Source: an uncultured Collinsella sp. (lineage in GTDB: Bacteria; Actinomycetota; Coriobacteriia; Coriobacteriales; Coriobacteriaceae). Taken from it: DNA of 32,299 nucleotides. The notes beneath the pieces were generated by a model that was not told where the DNA came from, searched no databases, and saw only the letters and a program-made list of their open reading frames with translations. Positions within the stretch are counted from its first letter, which is position 1. Every line of letters begins with the position of its first letter. The translations under genes and the position numbers were made by a program. Shown here one piece after another: positions 7,454 through 15,758 of the stretch. Location of the stretch: contig UQNC01000022.1 of the NCBI GenBank assembly GCA_900542175.1, positions 1 through 32,299 of the forward strand. Direction: 5' to 3'.

Positions 7454-7927
7454 TTAGATGAGGTCTGCGACGGAGACGGGCTTGTCGGCGGGCACGAACT
7501 GGGCCGTCACCTTGACGCCACGGGCGATGAGCGCCTTGTAGCTCTGGACGTTCTCGGCGGAGGCGTAGGCGCGCTGGGTGAGCTGGATGCCGTCCTCCTT
7601 GACGAGCGAGCCGCCGACGACCAGCGACGGGAGCTCGACGCCCGACTCGACCAGGCGAAGCATCGTCTCGGGCTCCTTGGCGATGACGAAGACCTTCTCG
7701 CGGTCGTACTTGCCCGCGGCGAAGTTCTTGAGCGCGGTCTGCTCGGAGATGATCGAAACGGCCATGCCCGCGGGGCGCGCCATCCTCATGGTGGACTTCA
7801 GGACCTCGTCGCCGGCGACCTTGTCGTCGATGACCATGACTCGGGTCGCGCCCGACACCGGGGCCCACTGCGTCACGATGATGCCGTGAAGCAGGCGATT
7901 GTCGATTCGTGCCATAACAACACTCAT
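7454..7927 (-). CDS. PTS mannose/fructose-class EIIB
   Basis: With the start at 7927 (MSVVMARIDNRLLHG) the protein is 157 residues, normal for this class. A longer frame to 7996 exists, but TAGGAG lies just before the chosen ATG and family homology begins here. The phosphorylation site is H14 in RIDNRLLHG; the following IIVTQWAP is also family-typical. It accepts phosphate from IIA and phosphorylates the sugar during transport. It is the first structural gene after the LevR-like regulator, separated by 123 bp that may hold a promoter. I see no convincing -10/-35 pair there. Confidence 0.93.
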   Translation of the reverse strand: MSVVMARIDNRLLHGIIVTQWAPVSGATRVMVIDDKVAGDEVLKSTMRMARPAGMAVSIISEQTALKNFAAGKYDREKVFVIAKEPETMLRLVESGVELPSLVVGGSLVKEDGIQLTQRAYASAENVQSYKALIARGVKVTAQFVPADKPVSVADLI

Positions 7928-8050
7928 GTTTGCTCCTATCAAATGAAGTTTTACGTTCGGTACTGCCTCGGCGCTATCCGGATTCGCGCCGGGCAAGGGG
8001 TTATCGGATTATTGAGGACGCGCGGTCAGCTTGCGGCGGCGCGGGGAAGG

Positions 8051-10792
8051 TCACTCGTCGAGCAGGAGGTCCGAGGAGCCGAGGCGCTCTTCTCGCGCCG
8101 GGGCGGCGCTCACGCTTATGTAGTCGAAGACATATGCGATCTCGCTTACGGGAACCTCTACGCGATAGCGCGTCGAGATGCTCGAGAAGCTCTGCCTGAA
8201 GGACTCGATGAAATCGGCGCGTTCCTCCTCGAAGCGGTCCTGGCCAACGTAGGTCTCAATGGGGTTTCTGGTAACAAGGCGCTCGACGAGACAGCAGAGG
8301 TGAACGTAGAGCCCAATGATGGCGTTGCTGCCGATCTTCTCGCCTGTCCTGCGCTGAAGCTCGTGCACGGCGCTCTCGATCTCATGGAATAGCCGCTCCG
8401 GGTCGAGGATGGTGATGGAGCGGATGACGTTCTGCAGCGTCATGTTCGAGAGCAGCTTCTCGTGGAAAGAAGAGAGCTCGGAAGCGTCAAGCCACCTGCC
8501 GAACACGGCATCAACCTTAGAGGCGGACGCCGTCGACATGATGTCCTCGAGGGCGACGAAGGGGACGGAGGCGACCCCGGGGTCTCCCGTGCCGATGACG
8601 GCGCAGACGCGGTGCTCGGAGAAAACGGCGCCGTTCGACCCGTTCGCGACGAGCTGCTTGAAGGGCCTCGTGAGCAGGCGCGCGCCTATGGTGCGCGGGA
8701 GGCTCTGCGAGACGAGCTGGCGTATCCTCTCCGCGGCGTCGACCCCGGACTCGGAGCAGAAGACGATGGCGTCCTCACGGTTGACGCGCTCGATCACCTT
8801 GCAGTGCGTCACGCACGCGGCGGTCGCATCGCCAAGAACCTCGGCGATGGACTTGCCGCCGAGCAGCCCGACCCCGATCTCGAGCGCAAGACCGGTAGAG
8901 ACGTTGTTCACCACGCCGATAGTGGAGTCGGTAACGTTCTCGAGGGCCTTATAGGCCTCCTCCAAGGAGCCCATGTCGACGAGGAACACGACCCCGGTGC
9001 AGTAGGAATGGCGGTCGACGAGGCGCTGGAGCGGACCGACGATGTCCTTCAGCTGCTGGTCGTAGGGCATGTCGACAGCCTCGTACACATGCATGCCGAG
9101 CATACGGTTCGCCGCGTCGGCGATGCTCGTCGCCGTTGAGTAGCCGTGGGACAAGATGACGCAGAGCGTCCGAAGGGCCTTCGCATCGCGAGACTCCGAT
9201 GCGACGCACAGCGTCAGAAGCGTCTTCGTGAAGTGATCGAGCGAGATTCCCAGCGCCCCTTCCACGTCTGCGGCGACCTGATCGGAGACACTCGAGGCAA
9301 ACGGCAATTCGGAGGTCACGGCACCGAGGAGATGGGAGATTTGCTCCGCACAGGCAGACTTTCGCTTAGCCAGGCCGATACCCGGCCACAACTGCAGGCA
9401 AATCTCCTGGGCCAGTAGAAAAGCGACCTTCCTCGAAAGCTCGATGCCATAAGAAGAGCCTGCGTCGGCAAGGACCGCGCCCACGACGCGCTCGAAGGCG
9501 CGCGACCTCGAGGAGGCGACGCCGTGGTCGAAGATCAAGTGATCCTCAACGCCGCGCACAGCGGAGACAGCTTGCGAGACAAGCTCGGAGACAGAGAGCT
9601 CCCCGGCGCAGAATCGCTCATCGAGGGAGCACAGGGCATCGAGCGCCTGCTCGACCGGCCCTGTGCTCTCGGCGGCATCCAGAGACGCGTCGATCAGAAC
9701 GCCATCGTCGGGCTGTTGATCGATCTGCGCGGAGGAGAGGAGCCCGCTGGGAAGAAGATACGGGCGAACGACGACGTAGTCGCCCTCGCGATTGAGGAAC
9801 GCTTTGGCGCAGCAGTTCGTCACGCAGGCGCGCAAGCCGGCGATGTTATCGGAAAAGTCCGCGTTCACGAGGCAACGGTATGCGCCGCGGCTGATCTTCA
9901 CATCAGAACCGATTCGGCACCCCTCGCTGCGCAGGAAGCTCAAGATGAGATCCTCGCGCTCCTCGGGGGTCCGCTCCTTGAGTGAGGGGACGCGGGCACA
10001 GATGGGCATTTTGCTGTAGGCCGAGGAAACCTTCAGGTCATCGGCGGAAAGCGTCGTCGAAAGAACGAGGCGAGCGCGCGGCGCATCCTGGGAGGCATCG
10101 AGCCCGAGGGCCGTCGCAAGGCAGTGCTCCATCGCAGAGGGAGAGAGTGCCTCGATGCCGTTGACAAAGACCACACCCCCGCGCGCTTTCGCGATCGACT
10201 CGTCAAGAAGCCCGTTGAACGAGGCGGCGTCCGGGACCCCGGCGCAGTCGATGCGCACATAGGAGGAGTCGCGGGACAGCAAGCCCTGGTTCTTGCCGTA
10301 CTCGTACACAAGGCGAGAAAGGAAAGACTTACCGACACCCACGCCGCCGCTCAAGAGGATGGGCAGGCCAAACGGAGGGTACTGAACCGCAGCCTTGCAC
10401 TGCTCGACAACGGAGCTGAGGCTCATGTCGAAGCCCACGGCACGCGCGAAGTCGCGGTGATCGGCGATTCCCGTCGCCTGGATGAGGTCGGCGAGCGAGG
10501 CGTACTCGCTTGCAGAGAGCTTTACCTGAAAACGCTTCTGGAACGCGCGGCGATGAAAATAACGGACAGGCCTGCCCGCCACCTTAACCACAAGACCGGC
10601 GCGAACAAGGTCGTTGAGGTACTGGCTCGCCAGGCTCCTGGAGATGATGAGCGTCTCGGCGATGTCGGAGGTGGACAGACGGGCAAGGTCGTCGAGCGAG
10701 ACGGCAGAGGTGAGGGCCTCGAGATGCTCGAGAATCCTGTCCCTCATGTCGACGGGTTTCTTTGCCAAGCTGTCCTGTGTGGTCTTGTCCAT
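8051..10792 (-). CDS. LevR-like PRD regulator with degenerate AAA+ domain
   Basis: This 913-residue protein has the LevR plan: winged helix (about 15-90; SDIAETLIISRSLASQYL), AAA+ domain (about 120-300), first PRD (about 385-490), mannose-class IIA-like domain with H549 in VILSHGYSTA, a IIB-like part, and a C-terminal PRD with H831 in YVHLCCLVERL. PRD histidines are phosphorylated by HPr or IIB to signal sugar supply. Walker A is intact (GGVGVGKS, 149-156). The GAFTGA loop that touches sigma-54 is missing between residues 183 and 206, and the Walker B region reads VVFVNGIEAL, without the usual Asp-Glu. It may therefore act without sigma-54. It lies directly upstream of the PTS genes it presumably controls. 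Confidence 0.9.
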   Translation of the reverse strand: MDKTTQDSLAKKPVDMRDRILEHLEALTSAVSLDDLARLSTSDIAETLIISRSLASQYLNDLVRAGLVVKVAGRPVRYFHRRAFQKRFQVKLSASEYASLADLIQATGIADHRDFARAVGFDMSLSSVVEQCKAAVQYPPFGLPILLSGGVGVGKSFLSRLVYEYGKNQGLLSRDSSYVRIDCAGVPDAASFNGLLDESIAKARGGVVFVNGIEALSPSAMEHCLATALGLDASQDAPRARLVLSTTLSADDLKVSSAYSKMPICARVPSLKERTPEEREDLILSFLRSEGCRIGSDVKISRGAYRCLVNADFSDNIAGLRACVTNCCAKAFLNREGDYVVVRPYLLPSGLLSSAQIDQQPDDGVLIDASLDAAESTGPVEQALDALCSLDERFCAGELSVSELVSQAVSAVRGVEDHLIFDHGVASSRSRAFERVVGAVLADAGSSYGIELSRKVAFLLAQEICLQLWPGIGLAKRKSACAEQISHLLGAVTSELPFASSVSDQVAADVEGALGISLDHFTKTLLTLCVASESRDAKALRTLCVILSHGYSTATSIADAANRMLGMHVYEAVDMPYDQQLKDIVGPLQRLVDRHSYCTGVVFLVDMGSLEEAYKALENVTDSTIGVVNNVSTGLALEIGVGLLGGKSIAEVLGDATAACVTHCKVIERVNREDAIVFCSESGVDAAERIRQLVSQSLPRTIGARLLTRPFKQLVANGSNGAVFSEHRVCAVIGTGDPGVASVPFVALEDIMSTASASKVDAVFGRWLDASELSSFHEKLLSNMTLQNVIRSITILDPERLFHEIESAVHELQRRTGEKIGSNAIIGLYVHLCCLVERLVTRNPIETYVGQDRFEEERADFIESFRQSFSSISTRYRVEVPVSEIAYVFDYISVSAAPAREERLGSSDLLLDE

Positions 10793-10999
10793 GACTTCTT
10801 ACCTCCTCGTACAAGGAGTATAAGGGGAGAACAGAGAACGGAAGGGGGCGCGTGGGGGAATCAACAGCTCCGAGGAAAAGTCCACCACTTGAGGGGCAGA
10901 AAACAACGGCCATTGAACATTCAGGGCCGACGCTCAACACTTCGTCTCGACACTTCGCTTTGGAAAGGGCCCGGCGCGCCGGGGTCCCAACATAAAGAA

Positions 11000-11019
11000 G
11001 GGCCCCGGCGCGCAGGGCC
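11000..11019 (-). terminator. GC-rich terminator after the nucleosidase remnant
   Basis: On the minus strand the stop codon TAG is followed at once by a stem made of GGCCCTGCGC and GCCGGGGCCC, then CTTCTTTAT. A second palindrome, CCGGCGCGCCGG, lies nearby within 10966-10987. These fit the ancestral terminator of the decayed gene. Confidence 0.6.
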
Positions 11020-11385
11020 TAAAGCTTAACCATGCGCGCGGCGATGCGGGCGCAGTCGCAGGCGGCCTTCTTCTCGAAAGTGTTGTAGTCACGACCCGGC
11101 CCTCGGCGCAGGGCTTGTCGCTGATGGCGCGCACGACGACGAGGGGCACGCCGTTGAGATAAGCGGCCTGCGCGATGGTGCAGCCCTCCATCTCGCAGCA
11201 CAGGTCGCCGAAGGTCGCGAGGATTCGCTCCTTCTGTTCCGCGGGCGAGACGAACTGGTCGCCGGAGACGACGCGGCCCTTGAGGACCTTAATGTCGGGG
11301 GCGACGGCGGCCGCGGCGGCGCACGCCGCCAGCAAGGGCCGGAACGGATCGCGCAAGATCAAGGCGTCGCCCGGGAGGTCGGGCG
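11019..11385 (-). pseudogene. Phosphorylase/MTA-SAH-type nucleosidase, 3' remnant with frameshift
   Basis: The minus strand encodes a recognisable nucleosidase C-terminal half: KGRVVSGDQFVSP, then CCEMEGCTIAQAAYLNGVP and VVVRAISDKPCAEG. These are the purine and SAM-metabolism nucleosidase motifs, including the E-M-E segment that binds the nucleoside. After AEG the frame breaks near 11090-11105 and continues in another frame as DYNTFEKKAACDCARIAARM and the stop. The 5' half is missing, replaced beyond about 11385 by IS3 transposase sequence on the other strand. The gene is therefore both truncated and frameshifted, and presumably dead. Confidence 0.8.
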
Positions 11386-11387
11386 TT

Positions 11388-11793
11388 ACCGTCAGCCGGC
11401 GCCGCGTCTGCCGCATCATGAGGGAGAACGGCCTGGCCGGCGCATACGGCAGGAAGAGGTTCAAGGTGCACCCCGGGGCGGTCAACGAGGCCGACGTGTC
11501 GAACGTCGTCGCGCGCGGCTTCGGCGGCAGGGCGCCGTGCACCCATATATGCAGCGACTTGGTCTGCGTGCGCGTCGGGGCGTCGTGGAACTACGTCTGC
11601 CCGCTCGTCGACCTCTGCAACGGGGAGATCGTCGGCCACTCCGAAGGACCGAGGAGGGACGCGCGAGCTCCGAGCCAAGCTCTTGGATTACGTGCACTGG
11701 TACAACAACTTCAGGATCCACTCGACGCTGGGCTACATGTCGCCGGTCGAGTTCAGGGAGGCGGGGCCGTCCCTCCCGGAATCGTCCAAATAA
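11388..11793 (+). pseudogene. IS3-family transposase (orfB) fragment, internally deleted
   Basis: The plus strand reads VSRRRVCRIMRENGL, then FGGRAPCTHICSDLVCVRVG and ASWNYVCPLVDLCNGEIVGH, the core of an IS3-type integrase with the first catalytic Asp region (CSDL) and second (VDL). After GPRRDAR the frame changes and the C-terminal part follows as LLDYVHWYNNFRIHSTLGYM, SPVEF and a TAA at 11791-11793. The segment with the final catalytic Glu is deleted, and the N-terminal HTH part is missing. It abuts the truncated nucleosidase, so this IS probably broke that gene. Confidence 0.85.
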
Positions 11794-12503
11794 GTGTTGC
11801 CAATCCATAGCCAATCCAGCCATCATCTTCGCGAAGGCGGACGTCAGGAAAAGCTCGGCTTGAGCTCGGTCGGACGCGGTCTGTGGGGCATCATTCAGGC
11901 TCAGGGGGTCTCCTTGTCTTCTTCGGTCGCAACCTTGAATGATAGGGACGGCCCCTTCTCTCTTTCCCCTTCGTTTTCGACGCGTCACCCTCTCGGCGGG
12001 CTTAAGGCCCGCGCTCGCGGGTGCAGGGGCTACGCCCAAACCCCAAAAACGTAACGCCGTGCTCGAAGCGTTTCCGGACGTCAGCGTAATCTCAAATCCC
12101 GTTCGTCAACTCATGGGCAAGCCACCTGAGACTACTCATTTCTCCTACTGGCAATGAAGACCTGCGACCTGCAGTTTTGCAAACTGCTTGAAAGCCACCT
12201 GCGTTGATTCACTTCCTATTGCAGCTGGCGGCTTGCACACGAAAAGGCTTTTAAGTTTCAAAACGGGCGTTTTCGGCGCTATCGAGCCTCCAAAGGCATC
12301 CCGCCGCGCCCTTTGGGACAAAAACAAAAACTCAAAGCCCTGAGTTCGAAAATAGTTTTTGGAGTTGTCCCGACTTTTGTCCCCGAAGCCGACGAAACGC
12401 GACAGGGTGTCACCTGGCGGCACTCGATTCGAGACGGCACCGAAAACTGGATGCAACCGGAATGACAGGACGGCAGAACCGAAGCCATCGAGTAGGGATA
12501 GAA
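11794..12503. other. 710 bp without a recognisable gene
   Basis: Open frames exist on both strands but none shows a known domain, and base composition is mixed. Visible structure is limited to a hairpin at 11996-12012 (GCGGGC/GCCCGC) without a T-run, and A/T-rich stretches around 12240-12370. The stretch separates the IS3 debris from the end of the ribosomal operon, and may be decayed or repeat-derived sequence. The short reading ISPTGNEDLRPAVLQTA at about 12138-12191 could be part of a dispersed tail, which I cannot confirm. Confidence 0.5.
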
Positions 12504-12535
12504 AAAGGCCCGGGTGCCATGGCATCCGGGCCTTT
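12504..12535 (-). terminator. Terminator closing the ribosomal operon after rplX
   Basis: A perfect or near-perfect stem (AAAGGCCCGG with CCGGGCCTTT, extended through TGCCATGGCA) spans 12504-12535 and, read on the minus strand, is followed by a T-run. It lies 27 bp beyond the rplX stop, so transcription probably ends here rather than continuing into rplE. Confidence 0.92.
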
Positions 12536-12561
12536 GCTAGCAACTTGATGTTGCGGGCAGC

Positions 12562-12867
12562 TTAGAACTTGTGGCCGCACTTCTTGCAGACGCGCAGCTT
12601 GTTCTTGCCGTCCTTCTCGTGACCGACGCGGGTAACCTTACCGCACTCGGGGCAAACGAGATTGACGTTGGAGGCGTCGATGGGAGCCTCCTGCGAGACG
12701 ATGCCGCCCTGCTGGTTGGCAGCGTTGGGCTTGACGGCCTTCTTGACGACCGAAACGCCCTCGACAACGACCTTGTTCTCGGCGGGGAGAGCACGCAGGA
12801 CAACGCCCTGCTTGCCGCGATCCTTACCAGAGAGAACCTGGACCTTATCGCCCTTCTTGATATACAT
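12562..12867 (-). CDS. rplX: 50S ribosomal protein L24
   Basis: This 101-residue protein begins MYIKKGDKVQVLSGKDRGKQ, the KOW motif that starts L24. The C-terminal half has a four-cysteine zinc-binding pattern, CPECGKVTRVG then CKKCGHKF, as in many bacterial L24 proteins. L24 initiates assembly of the large subunit near the exit tunnel. It is the last gene of this ribosomal cluster: rplE and the remaining spc genes, which usually follow, are absent and a terminator comes instead. Confidence 0.97.
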   Translation of the reverse strand: MYIKKGDKVQVLSGKDRGKQGVVLRALPAENKVVVEGVSVVKKAVKPNAANQQGGIVSQEAPIDASNVNLVCPECGKVTRVGHEKDGKNKLRVCKKCGHKF

Positions 12868-12880
12868 ATATCTCCCCTAA

Positions 12881-13249
12881 CTACAGGGTCTCGGGAGCGA
12901 GCGAGACGATCTTCATGTACTTCTTGTCACGAAGCTCGCGAGCGACGGGCCCGAAGATACGGGTGCCGACGGGCGAACCATCGTTGTTGATGACAACGCA
13001 GGCGTTCTCATCAAAGCGAATGTAGGAGCCATCCTTGCGGCGGATCTCCTTAACGGTGCGAACGACGACGCAACGGACAACGTCCTTCTTCTTGACGTTG
13101 GCGCCAGGGGTAGCCTCCTGGACAGCACCGATGAACACATCGCCGATGCCTGCATAACGACGCTTGGAACCGCCAAGCACCTTGATGCAGCGAATCTTGC
13201 GAGCGCCGGAGTTGTCGGCGACGTTCAGCATGGTTTGCATCTGAATCAT
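12881..13249 (-). CDS. rplN: 50S ribosomal protein L14
   Basis: The 122-residue length matches bacterial L14. It starts MIQMQTMLNVADNSGARKI and has the family segments KKDVVRCVVVRT and GTRIFGPVARELR near the C-terminus. L14 sits at the subunit interface and helps form a bridge to the small subunit. It lies 13 bp upstream of rplX and 118 bp downstream of rpsQ. That gap is longer than others in the cluster, but I find no convincing promoter in it. Confidence 0.98.
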   Translation of the reverse strand: MIQMQTMLNVADNSGARKIRCIKVLGGSKRRYAGIGDVFIGAVQEATPGANVKKKDVVRCVVVRTVKEIRRKDGSYIRFDENACVVINNDGSPVGTRIFGPVARELRDKKYMKIVSLAPETL

Positions 13250-13367
13250 GGTAGATGTTCCTCCGAACTAAGAACCGAAGAGAGGTGCGCAGCCTTTATA
13301 CGGCCCGTGGTATGCAAGCCAGACATACGCACATCTTCGGAAACGTACAAGTCGTAAGAGCGACTGC

Positions 13368-13628
13368 TTATTTAGCGCGCTCGACGACCTCGATGAGGCG
13401 CCAACGCTTCATCTTGGACATAGGACGGGTCTCCATAACGCGGACGGTATCGCCCACGCCAGCCGTGCACTCCTCGTCGTGAGCGTGCAGCTTCTTGGAG
13501 CTGGTCATCATCTTGCCGTACTTGGGGTGACGCTTGCGCTCGGTGATGGTGACAACAATGGTCTTGGCACCGGAGACGGAGGTAACGACACCCGTACGGA
13601 CCTTACGCGAGTTACGCGAATCAGTCAT
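13368..13628 (-). CDS. rpsQ: 30S ribosomal protein S17
   Basis: This 86-residue protein has the S17 OB-fold features GVVTSVSGAKTIVVTI near residues 13-28, HPKYGKMM, and the C-terminal MSKMKRWRLIEVVERA. S17 binds 16S rRNA early in small-subunit assembly. It follows rpmC by 16 bp and keeps the conventional order rpmC-rpsQ-rplN. Confidence 0.98.
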   Translation of the reverse strand: MTDSRNSRKVRTGVVTSVSGAKTIVVTITERKRHPKYGKMMTSSKKLHAHDEECTAGVGDTVRVMETRPMSKMKRWRLIEVVERAK

Positions 13629-13644
13629 GTTCTCTCCTTAGGTC

Positions 13645-13860
13645 CTACTCGGCGACAGCGGACTTCTCCGCTGCGATCTCGCGGGCGCGCTGCTCCGTGA
13701 GGACGCGAGCGATGTCCTTCTTCACGGTGTTGACGCGAGCGGTGTTGTCCAGCTGGCTGGTGGCCATCTGGAAACGAAGGTTAAAGAGCTCGGCGCGCAT
13801 TTCCTTCAGCTTCTCAACGAGCTGAGCGTCCGAGAGCTCACGAATCTCTGCGGGCTTCAT
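13645..13860 (-). CDS. rpmC: 50S ribosomal protein L29
   Basis: This 71-residue, helix-rich protein contains the L29 pattern LVEKLKEMRAELFNLRFQMA followed by NTARVNTVKKDIARVLT. L29 lies near the tunnel exit and contributes to binding of trigger factor and SRP. Its ATG overlaps the rplP stop by one base (TAATG), so translation is coupled. Confidence 0.98.
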   Translation of the reverse strand: MKPAEIRELSDAQLVEKLKEMRAELFNLRFQMATSQLDNTARVNTVKKDIARVLTEQRAREIAAEKSAVAE

Positions 13861-14363
13861 TAGTTCTCCTCCTTGGCGGCGGCGGCGTCCTCAGCAGCCC
13901 ACTTGGCCTCGAGAGCGGCCTCCTCAGCCATCTCCTTCTCGATGCGCTGCTCAGCGTTCTTAGCAGCAACAATCTTGGTCTTGATGGGAAGCTTGTGCTG
14001 TGCAAGACGCAGAGCCTCGCGAGCGACCTCCTCGGGCACGCCCTTGACCTCGAACATGATGCGGCCGGGCTTGACGACGGCCACCCACTCCTCGGGGTTA
14101 CCCTTACCAGAACCCATGCGAGTCTCGGCAGGCTTCTTGGTGATGGGCTTATCGGGGAAGATCGTGATGTAGACACGACCGCCACGCTTCATGTAGCGGG
14201 TCATGGCAATACGAGCGGCCTCGATCTGACGGTTGGTGATCCAATGGGCCTCGAGAGCCTGGATACCAAACTCGCCGAAATGCAGCTCGGTATTACCCTT
14301 GGCCTGGCCCTTCATGGAGCCACGCTGCACCTTGCGGTGAAGAATACGCTTAGGGGCAAGCAC
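13860..14363 (-). CDS. rplP: 50S ribosomal protein L16 with C-terminal extension
   Basis: The protein begins LAPKRILHRKVQRGSMKGQA and has the L16 core through KLPIKTKIV near residue 134, where most bacterial L16 proteins end. It continues for about 30 more residues of acidic, Ala-rich sequence (EKEMAEEAALEAKWAAEDA), giving 167 residues in all. L16 shapes the A-site tRNA region of the peptidyl transferase centre. The start is a GTG that overlaps the rpsC stop (TAGTG), indicating coupling. The tail has no known function. Confidence 0.96.
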   Translation of the reverse strand: MLAPKRILHRKVQRGSMKGQAKGNTELHFGEFGIQALEAHWITNRQIEAARIAMTRYMKRGGRVYITIFPDKPITKKPAETRMGSGKGNPEEWVAVVKPGRIMFEVKGVPEEVAREALRLAQHKLPIKTKIVAAKNAEQRIEKEMAEEAALEAKWAAEDAAAAKEEN

Positions 14364-15073
14364 TACTGACCCCTCCTCTCGGAGTTACGACGACGAGGAC
14401 GGGAAGAGCCCTCGAGTGCAGGGTTGGGAACAGGCTGGCCCGGGAGCTTCTCGCCCAGGTAGATCCAGACCTTCACGCCGCAAGCGCCCATGGTGGTGCT
14501 GGCGACAGCCGTGCCGTAGTCGATCTTGGCACGGAGGGTGTGCAGAGGCACGCGACCCTCGCGATACCACTCACGACGGCCCATCTCGGCACCGCCGAGA
14601 CGACCGGAGCACTGGATACGGATGCCCTTAGCGCCGGCCTTGCGGGCAGACTGGACAGCCTTGCGCATAGCGCGACGGAAGGCAACGCGGCCCTCGAGCT
14701 GCTCGGCGATAGACTGAGCAACGAGGTTGGCGTCGAGCTCGGGGCGCTTGATCTCGACAACGTCGACGGAGAGCTGGCCCTTGGAGACGCCAGCGACCTT
14801 CTCGAGCTCGGTGCGGAGGGTATCGATCTCGGCACCCTTCTTACCGATGACAACGCCGGGGCGAGCGGTGAGGATGATGACCTTCACCTTGTCGCCAGCG
14901 CGCTCGATCTCGACGCGGGAGACAGCTGCGCGGGAAAGACGCTTCTCGAGGTACTTGCGGATCTCGAGATCGTTACCGAGGGTCTTAGCGTAATCCTTCT
15001 CTGCGAACCAGCGGGAGCGCCAGTTCTCGGTGATGCCAAGACGGAAGCCGGTGGGGTAGACTTTCTGACCCAT
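14363..15073 (-). CDS. rpsC: 30S ribosomal protein S3
   Basis: This 236-residue protein starts MGQKVYPTGFRLGITENWRS and contains the KH domain GVVIGKKGAEIDTLR near residues 73-88, then the C-terminal S3 domain with IQCSGRLGGAEMGRREWYRE. S3 lies at the mRNA entry site and contributes to helicase activity. The C-terminus is rich in Arg and Pro. It follows rplV by 6 bp. Confidence 0.98.
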   Translation of the reverse strand: MGQKVYPTGFRLGITENWRSRWFAEKDYAKTLGNDLEIRKYLEKRLSRAAVSRVEIERAGDKVKVIILTARPGVVIGKKGAEIDTLRTELEKVAGVSKGQLSVDVVEIKRPELDANLVAQSIAEQLEGRVAFRRAMRKAVQSARKAGAKGIRIQCSGRLGGAEMGRREWYREGRVPLHTLRAKIDYGTAVASTTMGACGVKVWIYLGEKLPGQPVPNPALEGSSRPRRRNSERRGQ

Positions 15074-15079
15074 ACAGCT

Positions 15080-15451
15080 TTACGCCTCCTTTCGAGGAGC
15101 AACGACGACGGTGATGTGGGAAGTACGCTTCAGAATGCGAGAAGCGGAACCCTTGGCGCGGGGACGGATGCGCTTAAGCGTCGGACCCTCGTCAACATAG
15201 GCAGCGGCGACAACCAGGTTGTCGGCACGCAGACCGTTGTTGTTCTCGGCGTTCGCAACGGCGGAACGGAGAACCTTCTCGACATCCACGGCGACGGCGC
15301 GGTCGCAGAAGTGGAGGATGTCGAAGGCCTGAGCGACAGGCTTGCGGCGGATCAGATCGACCACCAGGCGGGCCTTGCTGGGGGAAACACGCACGTACTT
15401 AGCGACGGCGCGAACCTCGGTGGCCTCAGTTTCAATAGACTTAGTTGCCAT
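15080..15451 (-). CDS. rplV: 50S ribosomal protein L22
   Basis: This 123-residue protein has the L22 signature KYVRVSPSKARLVVDLIRRK near residues 18-38 and the beta-hairpin loop region GPTLKRIRPRAKGSASRI. That loop lines the exit tunnel and is where macrolide-resistance changes map in other bacteria; I see no obvious deletion in it. The N-terminus is about ten residues longer than the shortest L22 proteins. Confidence 0.98.
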   Translation of the reverse strand: MATKSIETEATEVRAVAKYVRVSPSKARLVVDLIRRKPVAQAFDILHFCDRAVAVDVEKVLRSAVANAENNNGLRADNLVVAAAYVDEGPTLKRIRPRAKGSASRILKRTSHITVVVAPRKEA

Positions 15452-15465
15452 TTACGGTTAACCCC

Positions 15466-15726
15466 CTATTTGGCCTTGTGGCCACGGAACGTACGAGTCG
15501 GCGCGAACTCGCCGAGCTTGTGACCAACCATGGACTCGGTAACATACACGGGCACATGCTTGCGGCCGTCGTGGACGGCGATGGTGTGACCAACCATCTC
15601 GGGGAAGATGGTGGACGCGCGGGACCAGGTCTTCACGACGTCCTTCTTGCCAGCCTCGTTCATCGCGGTGATACGCGAGAGAAGGCGAGTCTCCACGAAC
15701 GGGCCCTTTTTGAGACTTCTGCTCAT
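15466..15726 (-). CDS. rpsS: 30S ribosomal protein S19
   Basis: This 86-residue protein begins MSRSLKKGPFVETRLL and ends with GEFAPTRTFRGHKAK, both diagnostic for S19. It binds the head of the small subunit near the decoding region, together with S13. It has normal length and sits 32 bp after rplB and 14 bp before rplV. Confidence 0.98.
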   Translation of the reverse strand: MSRSLKKGPFVETRLLSRITAMNEAGKKDVVKTWSRASTIFPEMVGHTIAVHDGRKHVPVYVTESMVGHKLGEFAPTRTFRGHKAK

Positions 15727-15758
15727 AAGTGCTTTCTCCTAAAACTCGGTATCCGAAA

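Noticed and set aside
6695..8392. Plus-strand open frame of 565 codons opposite the PTS genes
   Set aside because: Antisense shadow with low-complexity Asp/Gly/Ala/Glu-rich composition; the minus strand carries well-supported IIC, IIB and LevR-like genes.
11482..12039. Minus-strand 185-codon frame overlapping the IS3 fragment
   Set aside because: It is antisense to the transposase in its 3' half, and its 5' half shows no recognisable domain or ribosome-binding site.
12145..12543. Minus-strand 132-codon frame downstream of rplX
   Set aside because: It begins inside the rplX terminator hairpin and has no recognised domain.
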